Positions 9,120 to 17,449 of a DNA stretch of 43,437 nucleotides are shown piece after piece. Positions within the stretch are counted from its first letter, which is position 1, and the number at the start of each line of letters is the position of its first letter. The position numbers were made by a program, and so were the translations under genes. This stretch comes from Omnitrophica WOR_2 bacterium RIFCSPHIGHO2_02_FULL_50_17 (GTDB lineage: Bacteria; Omnitrophota; Gorgyraeia; Zapsychrales; Zapsychraceae): NCBI GenBank assembly GCA_001805645.1, contig MHGQ01000064.1, positions 1 to 43,437 on the forward strand. The letters run 5' to 3'. The notes beneath the pieces are model-generated. The model did not search any database. It saw only the letters and a list, made by a program, of their open reading frames with translations, and was not told the origin of the DNA.

Positions 9120-9332
9120 ATGACACGCAATATCGCCCTTGCGATTATTTTCCTGGCCTGTATTTTGGGGCCGTGCGCGGTCTTTGCGGCCAGTTCCTTT
9201 GCCAGCATCAATTCCCTGGGACGCAACCCCTCGGCCGCACCTAAGATTTTCATTGCGATGATTATCGCCATGGCCTTTGCGGAAGCCGTGGCCTTCATCG
9301 CCATGCTAGTTGTCTTTCAGTTATTCGATTGA
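9120..9332 (+). CDS. atpE: F-type ATPase c subunit (rotor ring), divergent
   Basis: 70 residues, two membrane helices joined by the polar loop LGRNPSAAPKI, which is typical of c subunits. The essential carboxylate is present as Glu in MAFAEAVAF, exactly 20 residues after the loop Arg, matching E. coli Asp61 relative to Arg41. The residue after Glu is Ala and no Na+-ligand Ser/Thr follows it, so H+ is likelier than Na+. The glycine-rich packing motif of helix 1 is mostly replaced: positions equivalent to E. coli G27, G29 and G32 are Val, Ala and Ser. A cleavable signal-like N-terminus (..AVFAAS) is possible. The partner subunit a is not encoded in the window. Confidence 0.85.
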   Translation: MTRNIALAIIFLACILGPCAVFAASSFASINSLGRNPSAAPKIFIAMIIAMAFAEAVAFIAMLVVFQLFD

Positions 9333-9353
9333 TCGACAAAAAGGACTTCTCTC

Positions 9354-10082
9354 ATGGTTGTCATCTTTACAATTATTGCCTTATTAGTGATGTTCGTCGG
9401 GCTTATGCTTTTCATGCGCCATATTCTCACGCGCAACATCAGCCGGGCCACAGGACATATCCAGGAGTTGAGCAAGGATTATGCGGTAAAACAAGAAGAG
9501 GCCAATAAACGCTTGCAGAAGGCCAAAGAAGAATCCGAAAAAATGGTTGCCGAGAGCCGACAGCAAGCTCAGCAATTGCGGGAGGTCATCCTCAAAGAGG
9601 CCGAAGAAACGAAAAAAAAGATCGTTGAAGAGGCGAGGCAAAGGGGCAAGGAAATCACGGATAAAGCCCAGCGGAATTACGAATTCCTGAAAGGGGAAAT
9701 CGAGCAGAGAATCGACATAAAGGCGAAAGAAAAGGCCTGCGAGCTGATTGGGCATGCCCTGCCGGAACACCTTTTGAAAGATATTCACCAGCTTTTGCTT
9801 CAAGAATCCGGCAAGGGGGAATTTCAGCTCAAGCGCCTGACGATTCCCGAAGATATCCATGAGGCCAAAGTGATTTCCGCATTTGCCCTAAAGAGTGAAG
9901 AGCGCCGCGATCTGCAGGAACGGCTTAAAAAACAGCTTTCGGCGCCCATGGATTTTCGGGAAGAAATCGATCCTTCGCTGATGGCGGGATTTATCATACA
10001 GATTGGTCATGTGGTTATTGATGCCAGTTTAAAAAACAGGATTTCCCAAGCCGCCCAAAATGTCCAACAACCCGCAGCTTAA
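9354..10082 (+). CDS. atpF: F-type ATPase b-delta fusion subunit (peripheral stalk)
   Basis: 242 residues. An N-terminal membrane helix (about 1-20) is followed by a long charged coiled coil (about 35-130, rich in AEESEKM- and KEAEETKKK-like heptads), which is the b stalk. Residues about 160-242 match the C-terminal domain of delta, with AKVISAFALKSEERRDLQERL and the signature EIDPSLMAGFIIQIGHVVIDASLKNRI. The six-helix N-terminal domain of delta, which holds the alpha N-termini, is absent. A b-plus-delta layout is also known for FliH-type stators of type III export ATPases. A ribosome site (AAGGA) precedes ATG 9354; the 3' end overlaps alpha by 23 bases. Confidence 0.85.
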   Translation: MVVIFTIIALLVMFVGLMLFMRHILTRNISRATGHIQELSKDYAVKQEEANKRLQKAKEESEKMVAESRQQAQQLREVILKEAEETKKKIVEEARQRGKEITDKAQRNYEFLKGEIEQRIDIKAKEKACELIGHALPEHLLKDIHQLLLQESGKGEFQLKRLTIPEDIHEAKVISAFALKSEERRDLQERLKKQLSAPMDFREEIDPSLMAGFIIQIGHVVIDASLKNRISQAAQNVQQPAA

Positions 10083-11562
10083 CGCTGTCCCCAGCACCGA
10101 TATTGATATTCGTGAAGTCGGAAGGATTCAATCCGTCCGCGAGTTCCTCGTAACAGCCGTAGGTCTCCCTTCCTGTTTCAACGGGCAAATCGTTGAATTC
10201 AAAGAGGGGCATCTTGGCCTCGTGATGGGATTTAAGGAAGAGGAGATTCAAGTCTTGGTGATGGATTTGAATCTAAATCTGCGCATCGGGGACGAGGTCT
10301 TTAACCGCGGCCGATCGCTGGAATTGCCTGTCGGTGAGGCCTTCTTGGGGAGAGCGGTGAATAGTCTGTGTGAACCTGCAGACGGGTTAGGGCCTATAGA
10401 GGCTCAAGGGGTTTATCCTGTCTTCACGGATGCCCCCGGTGTTATGGAGCGTATCCCTGTGGATGCGACCTTTGAAACAGGAACTCTCGCCATTGATGCG
10501 GTCATCCCCATTGCCAAGGGGCAGCGTCAGCTTCTGATCGGCGACAGGATGACGGGGAAGACCACTGTCGCCATGGATGCCGTCTTGAGTCAAAAACAAA
10601 ACAATGTTATTTCTATTTATTGCTCGATAGGAAAACCTTATGCCAGTTTCATGAAGATAGGCGATCTTTTAAACGAACGCGGCATGATTCAATCGACCGT
10701 GATTATCAACGCCACCAGCTCCACATCTGTTGCTCAGCAGTATCTCGCCCCCTATACGGCATGCATGCTGGGGGAATACTTTATGCGCAAAGGCCGCGAC
10801 GTCTTTGTTGTCTTTGACGATCTGACCAAACACGCGTGGATTTACCGCCAGATATCTCTTCTTTTGGAGCGCGCGCCCGGACGGGAGGCCTATCCGGGGG
10901 ATATTTTTTATCTTCATTCGCAGTTAATGGAACGGGCCGCCTATCTGAAACCGGAGATAGGAGGCGGGTCCATGACATTTTTCCCGATTGTCGAGACACT
11001 GCAAGGGGACCTGACAGGATACATCCCCACCAATATCATCTCGATGACGGATGGGCAGCTTTATTTTAATTCAGCCCTTTATTATAAGGGTATCAAGCCT
11101 CCGATTGATTTTGGCCTTTCGGTTTCACGTATCGGAAATAAAGCTCAATGGCCGGCGATGCGGGAATTGTGCAAAAACTTAAGGCTCGACTATTTGCAAT
11201 ATCAGGAATTGCTGGAAATGACAAGATTACGCGCCTCAGGGTTATCTGAGCAGGCCCAGAAACGTCTCATACGCGGTGAGGCGATGACGCAGCTTCTTGT
11301 GCAGGATAAAAACAGGCCTATGCCCATCTTGGAGCAAATTGTTATCCTCTGCGCCTTAAATGCAGGCATGCTGGATAATCTCTATGCTAAAGAAATTAAG
11401 GAATTCAAGAAGGAGGCCTTTCCCTATATCCAGAAAGATCTTCCTGAAGTGATTGCCGGGATAAGTCAATCCCGATCTCTATCGGCGGAAAACCGGAAAA
11501 AAATTGAAACCGCCCTGAGCAAATGTGCGCGGCAAATTATGATGCGCAGTAAAAAGAAATGA
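10060..11562 (+). CDS. atpA: F-type ATPase alpha subunit
   Basis: 500 residues. The Walker A motif is GDRMTGKT (usual GDRQTGKT). Also present are VVFDDLTKHAWIYRQISLLL, the PGREAYPGDIFYLHS block, PTNIISMTDGQ and the arginine-finger motif SVSRIG, so the nucleotide site and the Arg that acts on beta are kept. The N-terminus is short and contains prolines (about 20 residues before the barrel starts at VGRIQSV). It lacks the amphipathic helix that normally docks on the delta N-terminal domain, matching the loss of that domain in the upstream b-delta protein. The IYCSIGKPYASFMKI segment differs from the usual VAIGQK..TV. Divergent, but clearly the alpha family. Confidence 0.93.
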   Translation: MSNNPQLNAVPSTDIDIREVGRIQSVREFLVTAVGLPSCFNGQIVEFKEGHLGLVMGFKEEEIQVLVMDLNLNLRIGDEVFNRGRSLELPVGEAFLGRAVNSLCEPADGLGPIEAQGVYPVFTDAPGVMERIPVDATFETGTLAIDAVIPIAKGQRQLLIGDRMTGKTTVAMDAVLSQKQNNVISIYCSIGKPYASFMKIGDLLNERGMIQSTVIINATSSTSVAQQYLAPYTACMLGEYFMRKGRDVFVVFDDLTKHAWIYRQISLLLERAPGREAYPGDIFYLHSQLMERAAYLKPEIGGGSMTFFPIVETLQGDLTGYIPTNIISMTDGQLYFNSALYYKGIKPPIDFGLSVSRIGNKAQWPAMRELCKNLRLDYLQYQELLEMTRLRASGLSEQAQKRLIRGEAMTQLLVQDKNRPMPILEQIVILCALNAGMLDNLYAKEIKEFKKEAFPYIQKDLPEVIAGISQSRSLSAENRKKIETALSKCARQIMMRSKKK

Positions 11563-11571
11563 GTGAGCCCC

Positions 11572-11610
11572 GTCCACCTCGGGGGTGGCCAGGCCACCCC
11601 CGAGGTGGAC
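11572..11610. repeat. Perfect 19-bp inverted repeat, 1-nt spacer (palindromic element)
   Basis: Left arm GTCCACCTCGGGGGTGGCC (11572-11590), spacer A, and an exact reverse-complement right arm (11592-11610). It lies between the alpha stop and the likely gamma start. It shares the CCACCTCGG.GGTGG core with the palindrome at 17416-17432. There is no T-tract, so it is probably not a simple terminator; it may alter mRNA stability or the alpha:gamma ratio. Confidence 0.95.
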
Positions 11611-11625
11611 GTCTTAAATACACCG

Positions 11626-12510
11626 ATGCAAGCCATCTCCATCATCAAGAAAGACAGAGAATTTTATAAAAACCTGGGGGTCCTCGTTGAGGCCCTTAAA
11701 GGTATTGCTATCTCGCAATTCCAGGCATTGGAAAAAAAAATCGTCAGCTTTGAAGAATTTATGCGGATATTAGACGGGTTTTTTGACCCGCTCGATTTGA
11801 TCTCCATCCAGCATCCCTTCGTCGATCCTCATGATGCCCCCTCAGGGATCGTGGCGGTGACATCGGATGCCGGCCTTTTGGGAGGACTCAACCACCGCGT
11901 TATGACGGCCGCCGTGGGTAATATGAAAGACCCCCGCAGTAAACTTATCGTCATCGGCCTCCAGGGACAAAAAATCGCTCAGGGGTATAAGATCCCTTGC
12001 AAAACTTTTACAGGAATTACAGACGAAAATCGATATCTGATGGCTATGGAAATCCGGGACTATGTCGTCAACGAAGTTCTTGATCGGCATATCGGAACCG
12101 TTAAAGTCATACACCCTGTTGCCATTTCACTGAAAATCCAACAGGTCGGGGAGCTCAATCTTTTGCCTTTCTTGGAGTGGAAAAAAAGCGCCTCTTCCGC
12201 CGTCTCGAAAGAAATTGCGGATCAGTCCCGCCCGGCTGAGCCATACGGCTCGGATATTTTGTTAGAAACTTTGCCGAGCGATCTCATCGAATATCTGACT
12301 ATCGTTGGGCTCGGACAAAAGTTTTTTGATATCTTGCAGTTAAGCCGTCTGGCCGAGCTGGCTGCCCGAACAATCCATCTCGAGGAAAGTTCGCAAAAAG
12401 TTAAGGAAATTGACAAAAAGCTCCAGTTGCAATACTTTCGTGCCCGTCACGAAATTATTGACCAGCAGATGCGCGAGCTCTTTACGGCGAGGTCGCTGTA
12501 TACTAGTTAA
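11626..12510 (+). CDS. atpG: F-type ATPase gamma subunit
   Basis: 294 residues from ATG 11626. The ORF track starts at GTG 11563, but that adds 21 codons made mostly of the palindromic element, and MQAISIIKKDREFYKNL aligns with the usual gamma N-terminal helix. The hallmark VTSDAGLLGGLN (usual ITSDRGLCGGLN) and the C-terminal helix ending RARHEIIDQQMRELFTARS are present. This is the central shaft that turns inside the alpha-beta hexamer. No strong ribosome site is seen for either start, and the hairpin just upstream could limit translation. Confidence 0.85.
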   Translation: MQAISIIKKDREFYKNLGVLVEALKGIAISQFQALEKKIVSFEEFMRILDGFFDPLDLISIQHPFVDPHDAPSGIVAVTSDAGLLGGLNHRVMTAAVGNMKDPRSKLIVIGLQGQKIAQGYKIPCKTFTGITDENRYLMAMEIRDYVVNEVLDRHIGTVKVIHPVAISLKIQQVGELNLLPFLEWKKSASSAVSKEIADQSRPAEPYGSDILLETLPSDLIEYLTIVGLGQKFFDILQLSRLAELAARTIHLEESSQKVKEIDKKLQLQYFRARHEIIDQQMRELFTARSLYTS

Positions 12511-12609
12511 CAAAGCTGAATGCCAAATACCGAGTTTCAAATGTCAAATGACAAATAAAATCCCAATGATTTGGTTTTTGTCATTAGGCATTTGTCATTT
12601 TAAGAGGAA
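12511..12609. repeat. AT-rich inverted repeat in the gamma-beta spacer
   Basis: This 99-bp gap contains AAATGACAAAT (12546-12556) and its exact complement ATTTGTCATTT (12590-12600), plus extra copies of the TGTCAAATG / TTTTGTCATTAGGCATTTG theme. It looks like a small dispersed intergenic element. It has no T-tract, and beta has a good ribosome site downstream. Confidence 0.7.
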
Positions 12610-12615
12610 ATGATC

Positions 12616-14004
12616 ATGCAAAGAATAGATGGACATGTCATTTCCGTCCAAGGGCCTGTCGTGGATGTCCGCTATCCGGACGCCGACGATGTCCCGAATA
12701 TTCGTAATATCGTGAAGACTTCCACGATTGAAGGGAAAGAGGTCATCCTGGAGGTCGCCGAACACCGCACAGGGAATGTGGCCCGCTGCATTGCGCTCAA
12801 TTCGACCCAGAATATCCAGCGCAACGCCCCGGCCCATACCTTAGGTGCCTCCATCGAGATTCCGGACGGCAAACATCTTTTTTCCCGCATTGTTAATGTC
12901 CTCGGAGAGCCTATCGATCAAAAAGGCGCTATCATCGCTGATGAAAAATTTCCGACCAGAAATTTTCGCCCCCCCGTTCCTGTCAAACGGGAGGAGGGCA
13001 GGCGTAAAAGCTATGAGATTCTGGAAACGGGAATTAAGATCATCGATTTGTTATCTCCCATTACCATGGGAAGTAAAACGGGCATTTTGGGAGGGGCGGG
13101 ACTGGGGAAAACCCTGATTATCCTGGAAATCATTTACCAGATGATTAAAAAACATGAAGGGACATGCGTCTTTACCGGAGTGGGGGAGCGCGTCCGTGAG
13201 GGAAACGAACTGTATTATGAACTGCTGCGCGGGGATATTTTATCGCGGATTGCGATTGTCTTCGGTCAGATGAACGAGCCTCCGGGGGCGCGCATGGGCG
13301 CCGCCATGACAGGTATCACCGTTGCCGAAACCCTCCAGCGCAAAAATAACGATGTTCTTCTTTTCGTCGATAATATCTTCCGCTACATTCAGGCGGGGGC
13401 GGAGATCTCAACGCTTTTGGGCCGCGTCTCTTCCGAGACTGGTTATCAGCCGACCCTCATCTCCGAGGCCAGTGAATTTCACGAGCGTATCCGCTCCGAC
13501 CAGTCTATGGGAGGCTCCATTACCGCCATTGAGACGGTTTACGTTCCCGCCGATGACATCACCGATCCGGCGGTCGTGGCGATTTTCAGCTTCCTCGACT
13601 CCATATTGGTCCTTTCCCGGGAACGCATCCAATTGGGGCTTTATCCGGCTATTGACCCCTTGTTGTCTTCCTCAGCCAATCTCGATACGGATATCGTGGG
13701 CCAGCACCATTTCAACGTGGCTCAGGAGGTCACGCGCATCCTGCAGAAATACAACGAACTCAAACGCATCGTCTTGGTCGTCGGGATTGACGAATTATCC
13801 CAGGCCGATCGAAGCACCTATGAGCGAGCGCGTAAATTGCAGAACTTTCTCACGCAGCCGTTTTTTATCGCAGAGACCTATACAGGGAAAAAAGGGCAGT
13901 ATGTCACTATCCCCCAAACCTTGGAGGGGTGTGAGAAAATCATAAACGGCGATGTGGATCAACGGCCTGAACAGGATTTTTACATGATCGGGATACTCGA
14001 ATAA
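12616..14004 (+). CDS. atpD: F-type ATPase beta subunit (catalytic)
   Basis: 462 residues from ATG 12616. The track uses ATG 12610, but AGAGGA at 12603-12608 sits 7 bases before 12616 and only 1 base before 12610. Catalytic elements are complete: P-loop GGAGLGKT, GERVREGNE with the catalytic Glu, MNEPPGAR, YVPADDITDPA, LGLYPAIDPL with the adenine-stacking Tyr, the DELSQAD lever loop and QPFFIAETYTG. ATP hydrolysis or synthesis is therefore expected. Beta is normally followed by epsilon; here it is followed after one base by the secretion ATPase gene, so the two systems share a transcript. Confidence 0.95.
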   Translation: MQRIDGHVISVQGPVVDVRYPDADDVPNIRNIVKTSTIEGKEVILEVAEHRTGNVARCIALNSTQNIQRNAPAHTLGASIEIPDGKHLFSRIVNVLGEPIDQKGAIIADEKFPTRNFRPPVPVKREEGRRKSYEILETGIKIIDLLSPITMGSKTGILGGAGLGKTLIILEIIYQMIKKHEGTCVFTGVGERVREGNELYYELLRGDILSRIAIVFGQMNEPPGARMGAAMTGITVAETLQRKNNDVLLFVDNIFRYIQAGAEISTLLGRVSSETGYQPTLISEASEFHERIRSDQSMGGSITAIETVYVPADDITDPAVVAIFSFLDSILVLSRERIQLGLYPAIDPLLSSSANLDTDIVGQHHFNVAQEVTRILQKYNELKRIVLVVGIDELSQADRSTYERARKLQNFLTQPFFIAETYTGKKGQYVTIPQTLEGCEKIINGDVDQRPEQDFYMIGILE

Positions 14005-14005
14005 T

Positions 14006-16159
14006 ATGCCCAAAAATATTGATAATATTTTATTGAACACCTTGCGTGAGCGCAATATCCTTACGGATGCCCAAATAAATTCCGTTGGCGGCGAACTGGA
14101 AAATGCCCGTCAACCTTTGCCTGCGCTTTTAATGAAAAAGGGACTCGTCAAGGAAGATCAGATTCTGGACATCCTCTCCCAGAAACTGAACATTCCGCAT
14201 ATTCATCTTAAAAACCTTTCGATTCATAAATCGGTTATTGACCGGATCCCTTCGAAGGTCGCCTCGTATTATAAATTCATGCCGATAAAATTTGAAAACG
14301 GGATCGTGACGATTGCCGCGTCTTACCCTGTCGATACACCGATGCAGGATGAAATCCGCATTCACATAGGTTATCCCGTCGAGATTGTCCTCGCCAGGGA
14401 AAATGACATCATGGAAAGCTTGAAGACCCATTACGGCCTGGCGGCGGATACGATTCATAAGATCATGTCGAAGTCGCCGGCGGGATTTGAAGTAACGGCC
14501 CAGCCCATTTTAGAATCTATTGAAGATATTGAAAAATTGGCTGAAGAGGAATCCGTCGTCAAATTGGTCAATCAAATCATCTCGGAGGCCTACAAGCGCC
14601 GCGCCACCGATATTCATATCGAACCTTACCGGGGGAAGGTGCGGCTGCGTTACCGTATTGACGGCGTTCTGCATAACGCCCCTGTCCCGCCGGAATTCGT
14701 TCATTTTTACAGCGCCATCCTCTCGCGCATGAAAATCATGGCCAATCTGAATATCATCGAGCGCCGGCTCCCCCAGGACGGCCGCGCCATCGTCAAGGTC
14801 CAGGATCAGATCCTGGATTTACGCATCTCATCGGTCCCCACCCCCTATGCCGAGAGTCTGGTGATTCGCCTGCTTCCTACCAAAATGCTGTTCAGCCTTG
14901 AAAAGCTGGGGTTGTCGGCGCGGGATATAAGCATTTTTCAATATTTAATTGAAAAACCCCATGGGATTATCTTCGTTACGGGGCCGACCGGAAGCGGCAA
15001 GACCACCACTCTTTATACCTGCCTGAGCAGTATTAATACCGATAAAAGCAAAATTATCACCATCGAAGACCCCATCGAGTATGAGATGGAAGGGATAACG
15101 CAGATACAGGTCATGCCTGATGTGGGGCTCGATTTCGCAACGGCCTTAAGAAGCATTCTGCGTCACGACCCGGATGTCATCATGGTGGGGGAGGTGCGCG
15201 ATCTGGAGACGGCGGAAATCGCCATTCGCGTGGCCCTCACCGGGCACCTCGTCTTTTCGACCCTTCATACCAATGATGCCGCCAGCGGCATTATCCGGCT
15301 TATCGATATCGGCATTGAGCCATATCTCATTGCCTCAAGCGTTGAGGCCTTCATCGCCCAGCGCCTCCTGCGCCTGAACTGTCCCCATTGCAAGATGGAA
15401 GATACATCTGTCACGGAAGAAATGAGGACCCAGATCGTCAATGACCTGGAGTTGAAATCGTCCGAGGGTTTTAAGTTCTATCGCGGAAAAGGATGCAGGG
15501 AATGCAACGCGACGGGATTCCTCGGCAGACAGGCCATTTATGAAATTTTGCTCATGGATGATGTCATCAAAGAAATGATTTTAAGTCGTGTGGCCTCGGG
15601 GGAGATCAAGAAGGCGGCCGTTCAGCGGGGCATGCGCACCTTACGGCAGGACGGCTGGCAAAAAGTCATTGACGGCCTCACGACCCCCGAAGAGATTTTG
15701 AATCTGACGCAAAAAGACAGTGAAGAGGGTGATGCGCACGCCGATCGGCTGACGGACACTATTTTTTTGCCGGCGGTTCCAACACCGCCCTTTCAAAAAT
15801 CGAATATGGGGCGCAGGGTCTATTCGCGTCTGGGGACAAAAGTCAATATCAGCTACAAGGTCCTTGATTCCAAAGAAAAATCGGCCAAGAGGTTTTCGGC
15901 CGAACGTTTTAGTACGACAGAAGATATCAGCGCCGGAGGGCTGGCCTTTACGGTCAGCGAATCGAAACCTGTAGGGTCGCTTTTGGAGATGAAAATCGAT
16001 TTGCCGGATGCCAATGCGCCCATTGAGTGCCTGGCCAAAATCGTCCGCGTAGAGGAGGTTGAGGCCAATAAATTATATGCATTGGCCGTGTGTTTTTTGG
16101 ATTTGCCCAGCGCCCAGAGGGCGCGGCTTAACAGGTATGTAGAGGAGGAATTAAAGTAA
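14006..16159 (+). CDS. gspE: Type II secretion / pilus assembly ATPase GspE with C-terminal PilZ domain
   Basis: 717 residues. Residues about 1-150 form a GspE/MshE N-terminal domain (QPLPALLMKKGLVKEDQIL). Residues about 150-575 are the AAA+ secretion ATPase: Walker A GPTGSGKTT at 326-334, Asp box ITIEDPIEYEMEGI, Walker B region DPDVIMVGEVRD, His box VFSTLHTNDA, and a zinc tetracysteine (CPHC, then CREC). Residues about 600-717 are a PilZ domain with both c-di-GMP motifs, RVYSR (RxxxR) and DISAGG (DxSxxG). Usual GspE is about 500-570 residues, so the PilZ part is an addition. It powers pseudopilus assembly at the inner membrane. The start lies one base after the beta stop, with no separate ribosome site, implying coupling. 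Confidence 0.93.
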   Translation: MPKNIDNILLNTLRERNILTDAQINSVGGELENARQPLPALLMKKGLVKEDQILDILSQKLNIPHIHLKNLSIHKSVIDRIPSKVASYYKFMPIKFENGIVTIAASYPVDTPMQDEIRIHIGYPVEIVLARENDIMESLKTHYGLAADTIHKIMSKSPAGFEVTAQPILESIEDIEKLAEEESVVKLVNQIISEAYKRRATDIHIEPYRGKVRLRYRIDGVLHNAPVPPEFVHFYSAILSRMKIMANLNIIERRLPQDGRAIVKVQDQILDLRISSVPTPYAESLVIRLLPTKMLFSLEKLGLSARDISIFQYLIEKPHGIIFVTGPTGSGKTTTLYTCLSSINTDKSKIITIEDPIEYEMEGITQIQVMPDVGLDFATALRSILRHDPDVIMVGEVRDLETAEIAIRVALTGHLVFSTLHTNDAASGIIRLIDIGIEPYLIASSVEAFIAQRLLRLNCPHCKMEDTSVTEEMRTQIVNDLELKSSEGFKFYRGKGCRECNATGFLGRQAIYEILLMDDVIKEMILSRVASGEIKKAAVQRGMRTLRQDGWQKVIDGLTTPEEILNLTQKDSEEGDAHADRLTDTIFLPAVPTPPFQKSNMGRRVYSRLGTKVNISYKVLDSKEKSAKRFSAERFSTTEDISAGGLAFTVSESKPVGSLLEMKIDLPDANAPIECLAKIVRVEEVEANKLYALAVCFLDLPSAQRARLNRYVEEELK

Positions 16160-16162
16160 CCC

Positions 16163-17389
16163 ATGCCGACATTTAAATACCGCGCCAAGGACGGCGCCCA
16201 TAATATTGATGCGACAATCGAGGCCCAAACGCGGGATGAGGCCGTTGAGAAAATTCATCAAAAAGGCTATGTCCCCGTGCGTGTAGAAGAATGCACCTTT
16301 AAGGTTGAGGCCAAAGAGGCCAAAGCTGCAGTGCCGCTGAAGGGGCGTTCAACAAAAATAAAATCCAAAGATGTCACTGTCTTTAGCCGTCAATTGGCGA
16401 GTCTCATCAAATCGGGGGTTCCTATCTTACGCGGTCTTAAAATTATCAACGATCAATCGGATAACCCCGTCTTTCAAAAAGTCCTTAATGACATCCAGGC
16501 GCAGGTGACCGAAGGCAGGGCGCTTTCCGAGGCGCTGACCCAATATCCTAAGGTATTTCCCTCCCTTTATGTAGCCATGGTCCGCAGCGGCGAGACCGGC
16601 GGCACCCTGCAGGAAATCCTTGTGCGCATCGCCGATTACCGTCAGAAACAGGAACAAATGTTCTCCCAGGTGCGCACCGCTTTGGCCTATCCGGCCATCA
16701 TGGCCGTTACCGGAATAGGGACCATCATCTTTATGCTCACCTTTGTCATGCCGCGGCTTATGCGCGTTTTTTCCAAGATGGGGCAGGAACTGCCTCTGCC
16801 CACGCAGCTGTTGATTACAACAAGCGAATATCTCCAAAAAGGGTGGCTGGGGATGGGCGTTGGCATCATCCTCCTTATTTTTTTGTTTAAACAAACCACG
16901 CGCTCAAAAATACAGCGCCTCGCTTTAAGCCGTCTCAAATTACAGATTCCTCTTTTCGGCGTTTTTACCTTAAAAAACGAATTAGCGCGCTTTACGCGCA
17001 CTTTAGAGCTTCTCCTTAAAAGCAGCGTCTCGATCCTGAAAGCCATCCGGGTAGCGATACCAGTTTTAGATAACGAGGTTATCAAGGAAGAGCTGGCCAA
17101 GTGCTCCAAAGACCTGGAAGAAGGGGGTTCATTCGGGAAAAGCCTGGAAAAATCAAAGCTTTTTCCAGGATTTATGACCAGTCTTATTGCCGTCGGCGAG
17201 GAATCCGGGCGCCTGGATGAGGCCTTGTCCGAAATCGCCAGCTCCTATGAGCGCGATACCGATGAGACGCTCAAAGTCCTGACGTCTTTACTGGAGCCTC
17301 TCATCATCCTGCTGATGGGATTAGTCGTCGGCTTCCTCGTTATCGCCATGCTTCTCCCTGTGTTCCAGATGAATACGATGACGGGATGA
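16163..17389 (+). CDS. gspF: Type II secretion inner-membrane platform protein GspF/PilC
   Basis: 408 residues, the normal family length. It starts MPTFKYRAKDG like other GspF/PilC proteins and has two T2SSF domains (about 72-195 and 275-395). Three membrane segments are seen, near 172-198 (AIMAVTGIGTIIFMLTFVM), 228-244 and 370-400 (ILLMGLVVGFLVIAMLLPVF). The motif GEESGRLDEAL, conserved in the second domain, is present. It is the platform on which GspE acts and lies 3 bases after gspE. Confidence 0.93.
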   Translation: MPTFKYRAKDGAHNIDATIEAQTRDEAVEKIHQKGYVPVRVEECTFKVEAKEAKAAVPLKGRSTKIKSKDVTVFSRQLASLIKSGVPILRGLKIINDQSDNPVFQKVLNDIQAQVTEGRALSEALTQYPKVFPSLYVAMVRSGETGGTLQEILVRIADYRQKQEQMFSQVRTALAYPAIMAVTGIGTIIFMLTFVMPRLMRVFSKMGQELPLPTQLLITTSEYLQKGWLGMGVGIILLIFLFKQTTRSKIQRLALSRLKLQIPLFGVFTLKNELARFTRTLELLLKSSVSILKAIRVAIPVLDNEVIKEELAKCSKDLEEGGSFGKSLEKSKLFPGFMTSLIAVGEESGRLDEALSEIASSYERDTDETLKVLTSLLEPLIILLMGLVVGFLVIAMLLPVFQMNTMTG

Positions 17390-17415
17390 GTTTTTGCGAT
17401 CATGGATGGCCGAAT

Positions 17416-17432
17416 ACCACCTCGGAGGTGGT
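17416..17432. repeat. Small palindrome ACCACCTC-G-GAGGTGGT
   Basis: Perfect 8-bp arms around a single G. The core CCACCTCGGAGGTGG differs at one base from CCACCTCGGGGGTGG in the 11572-11610 element, so both likely belong to one family. It lies between gspF and the probable TTG start of the peptidase. Confidence 0.8.
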
Positions 17433-17449
17433 GCACGAGGGAAGAAAGA

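Noticed and set aside
11572-11610. Alpha-gamma palindrome as a transcription terminator
   Set aside because: No T-tract follows on either strand, and gamma and beta must be expressed downstream.
13322-13945. 207-aa + strand ORF within the beta subunit gene
   Set aside because: Frame shadow of atpD; the overlapping beta frame has all family motifs and this one has none.
16427-17109. Long antisense ORFs (155 and 140 aa) opposite gspF
   Set aside because: Opposite-strand shadows of a well-supported gene, with no ribosome site or recognisable domain.
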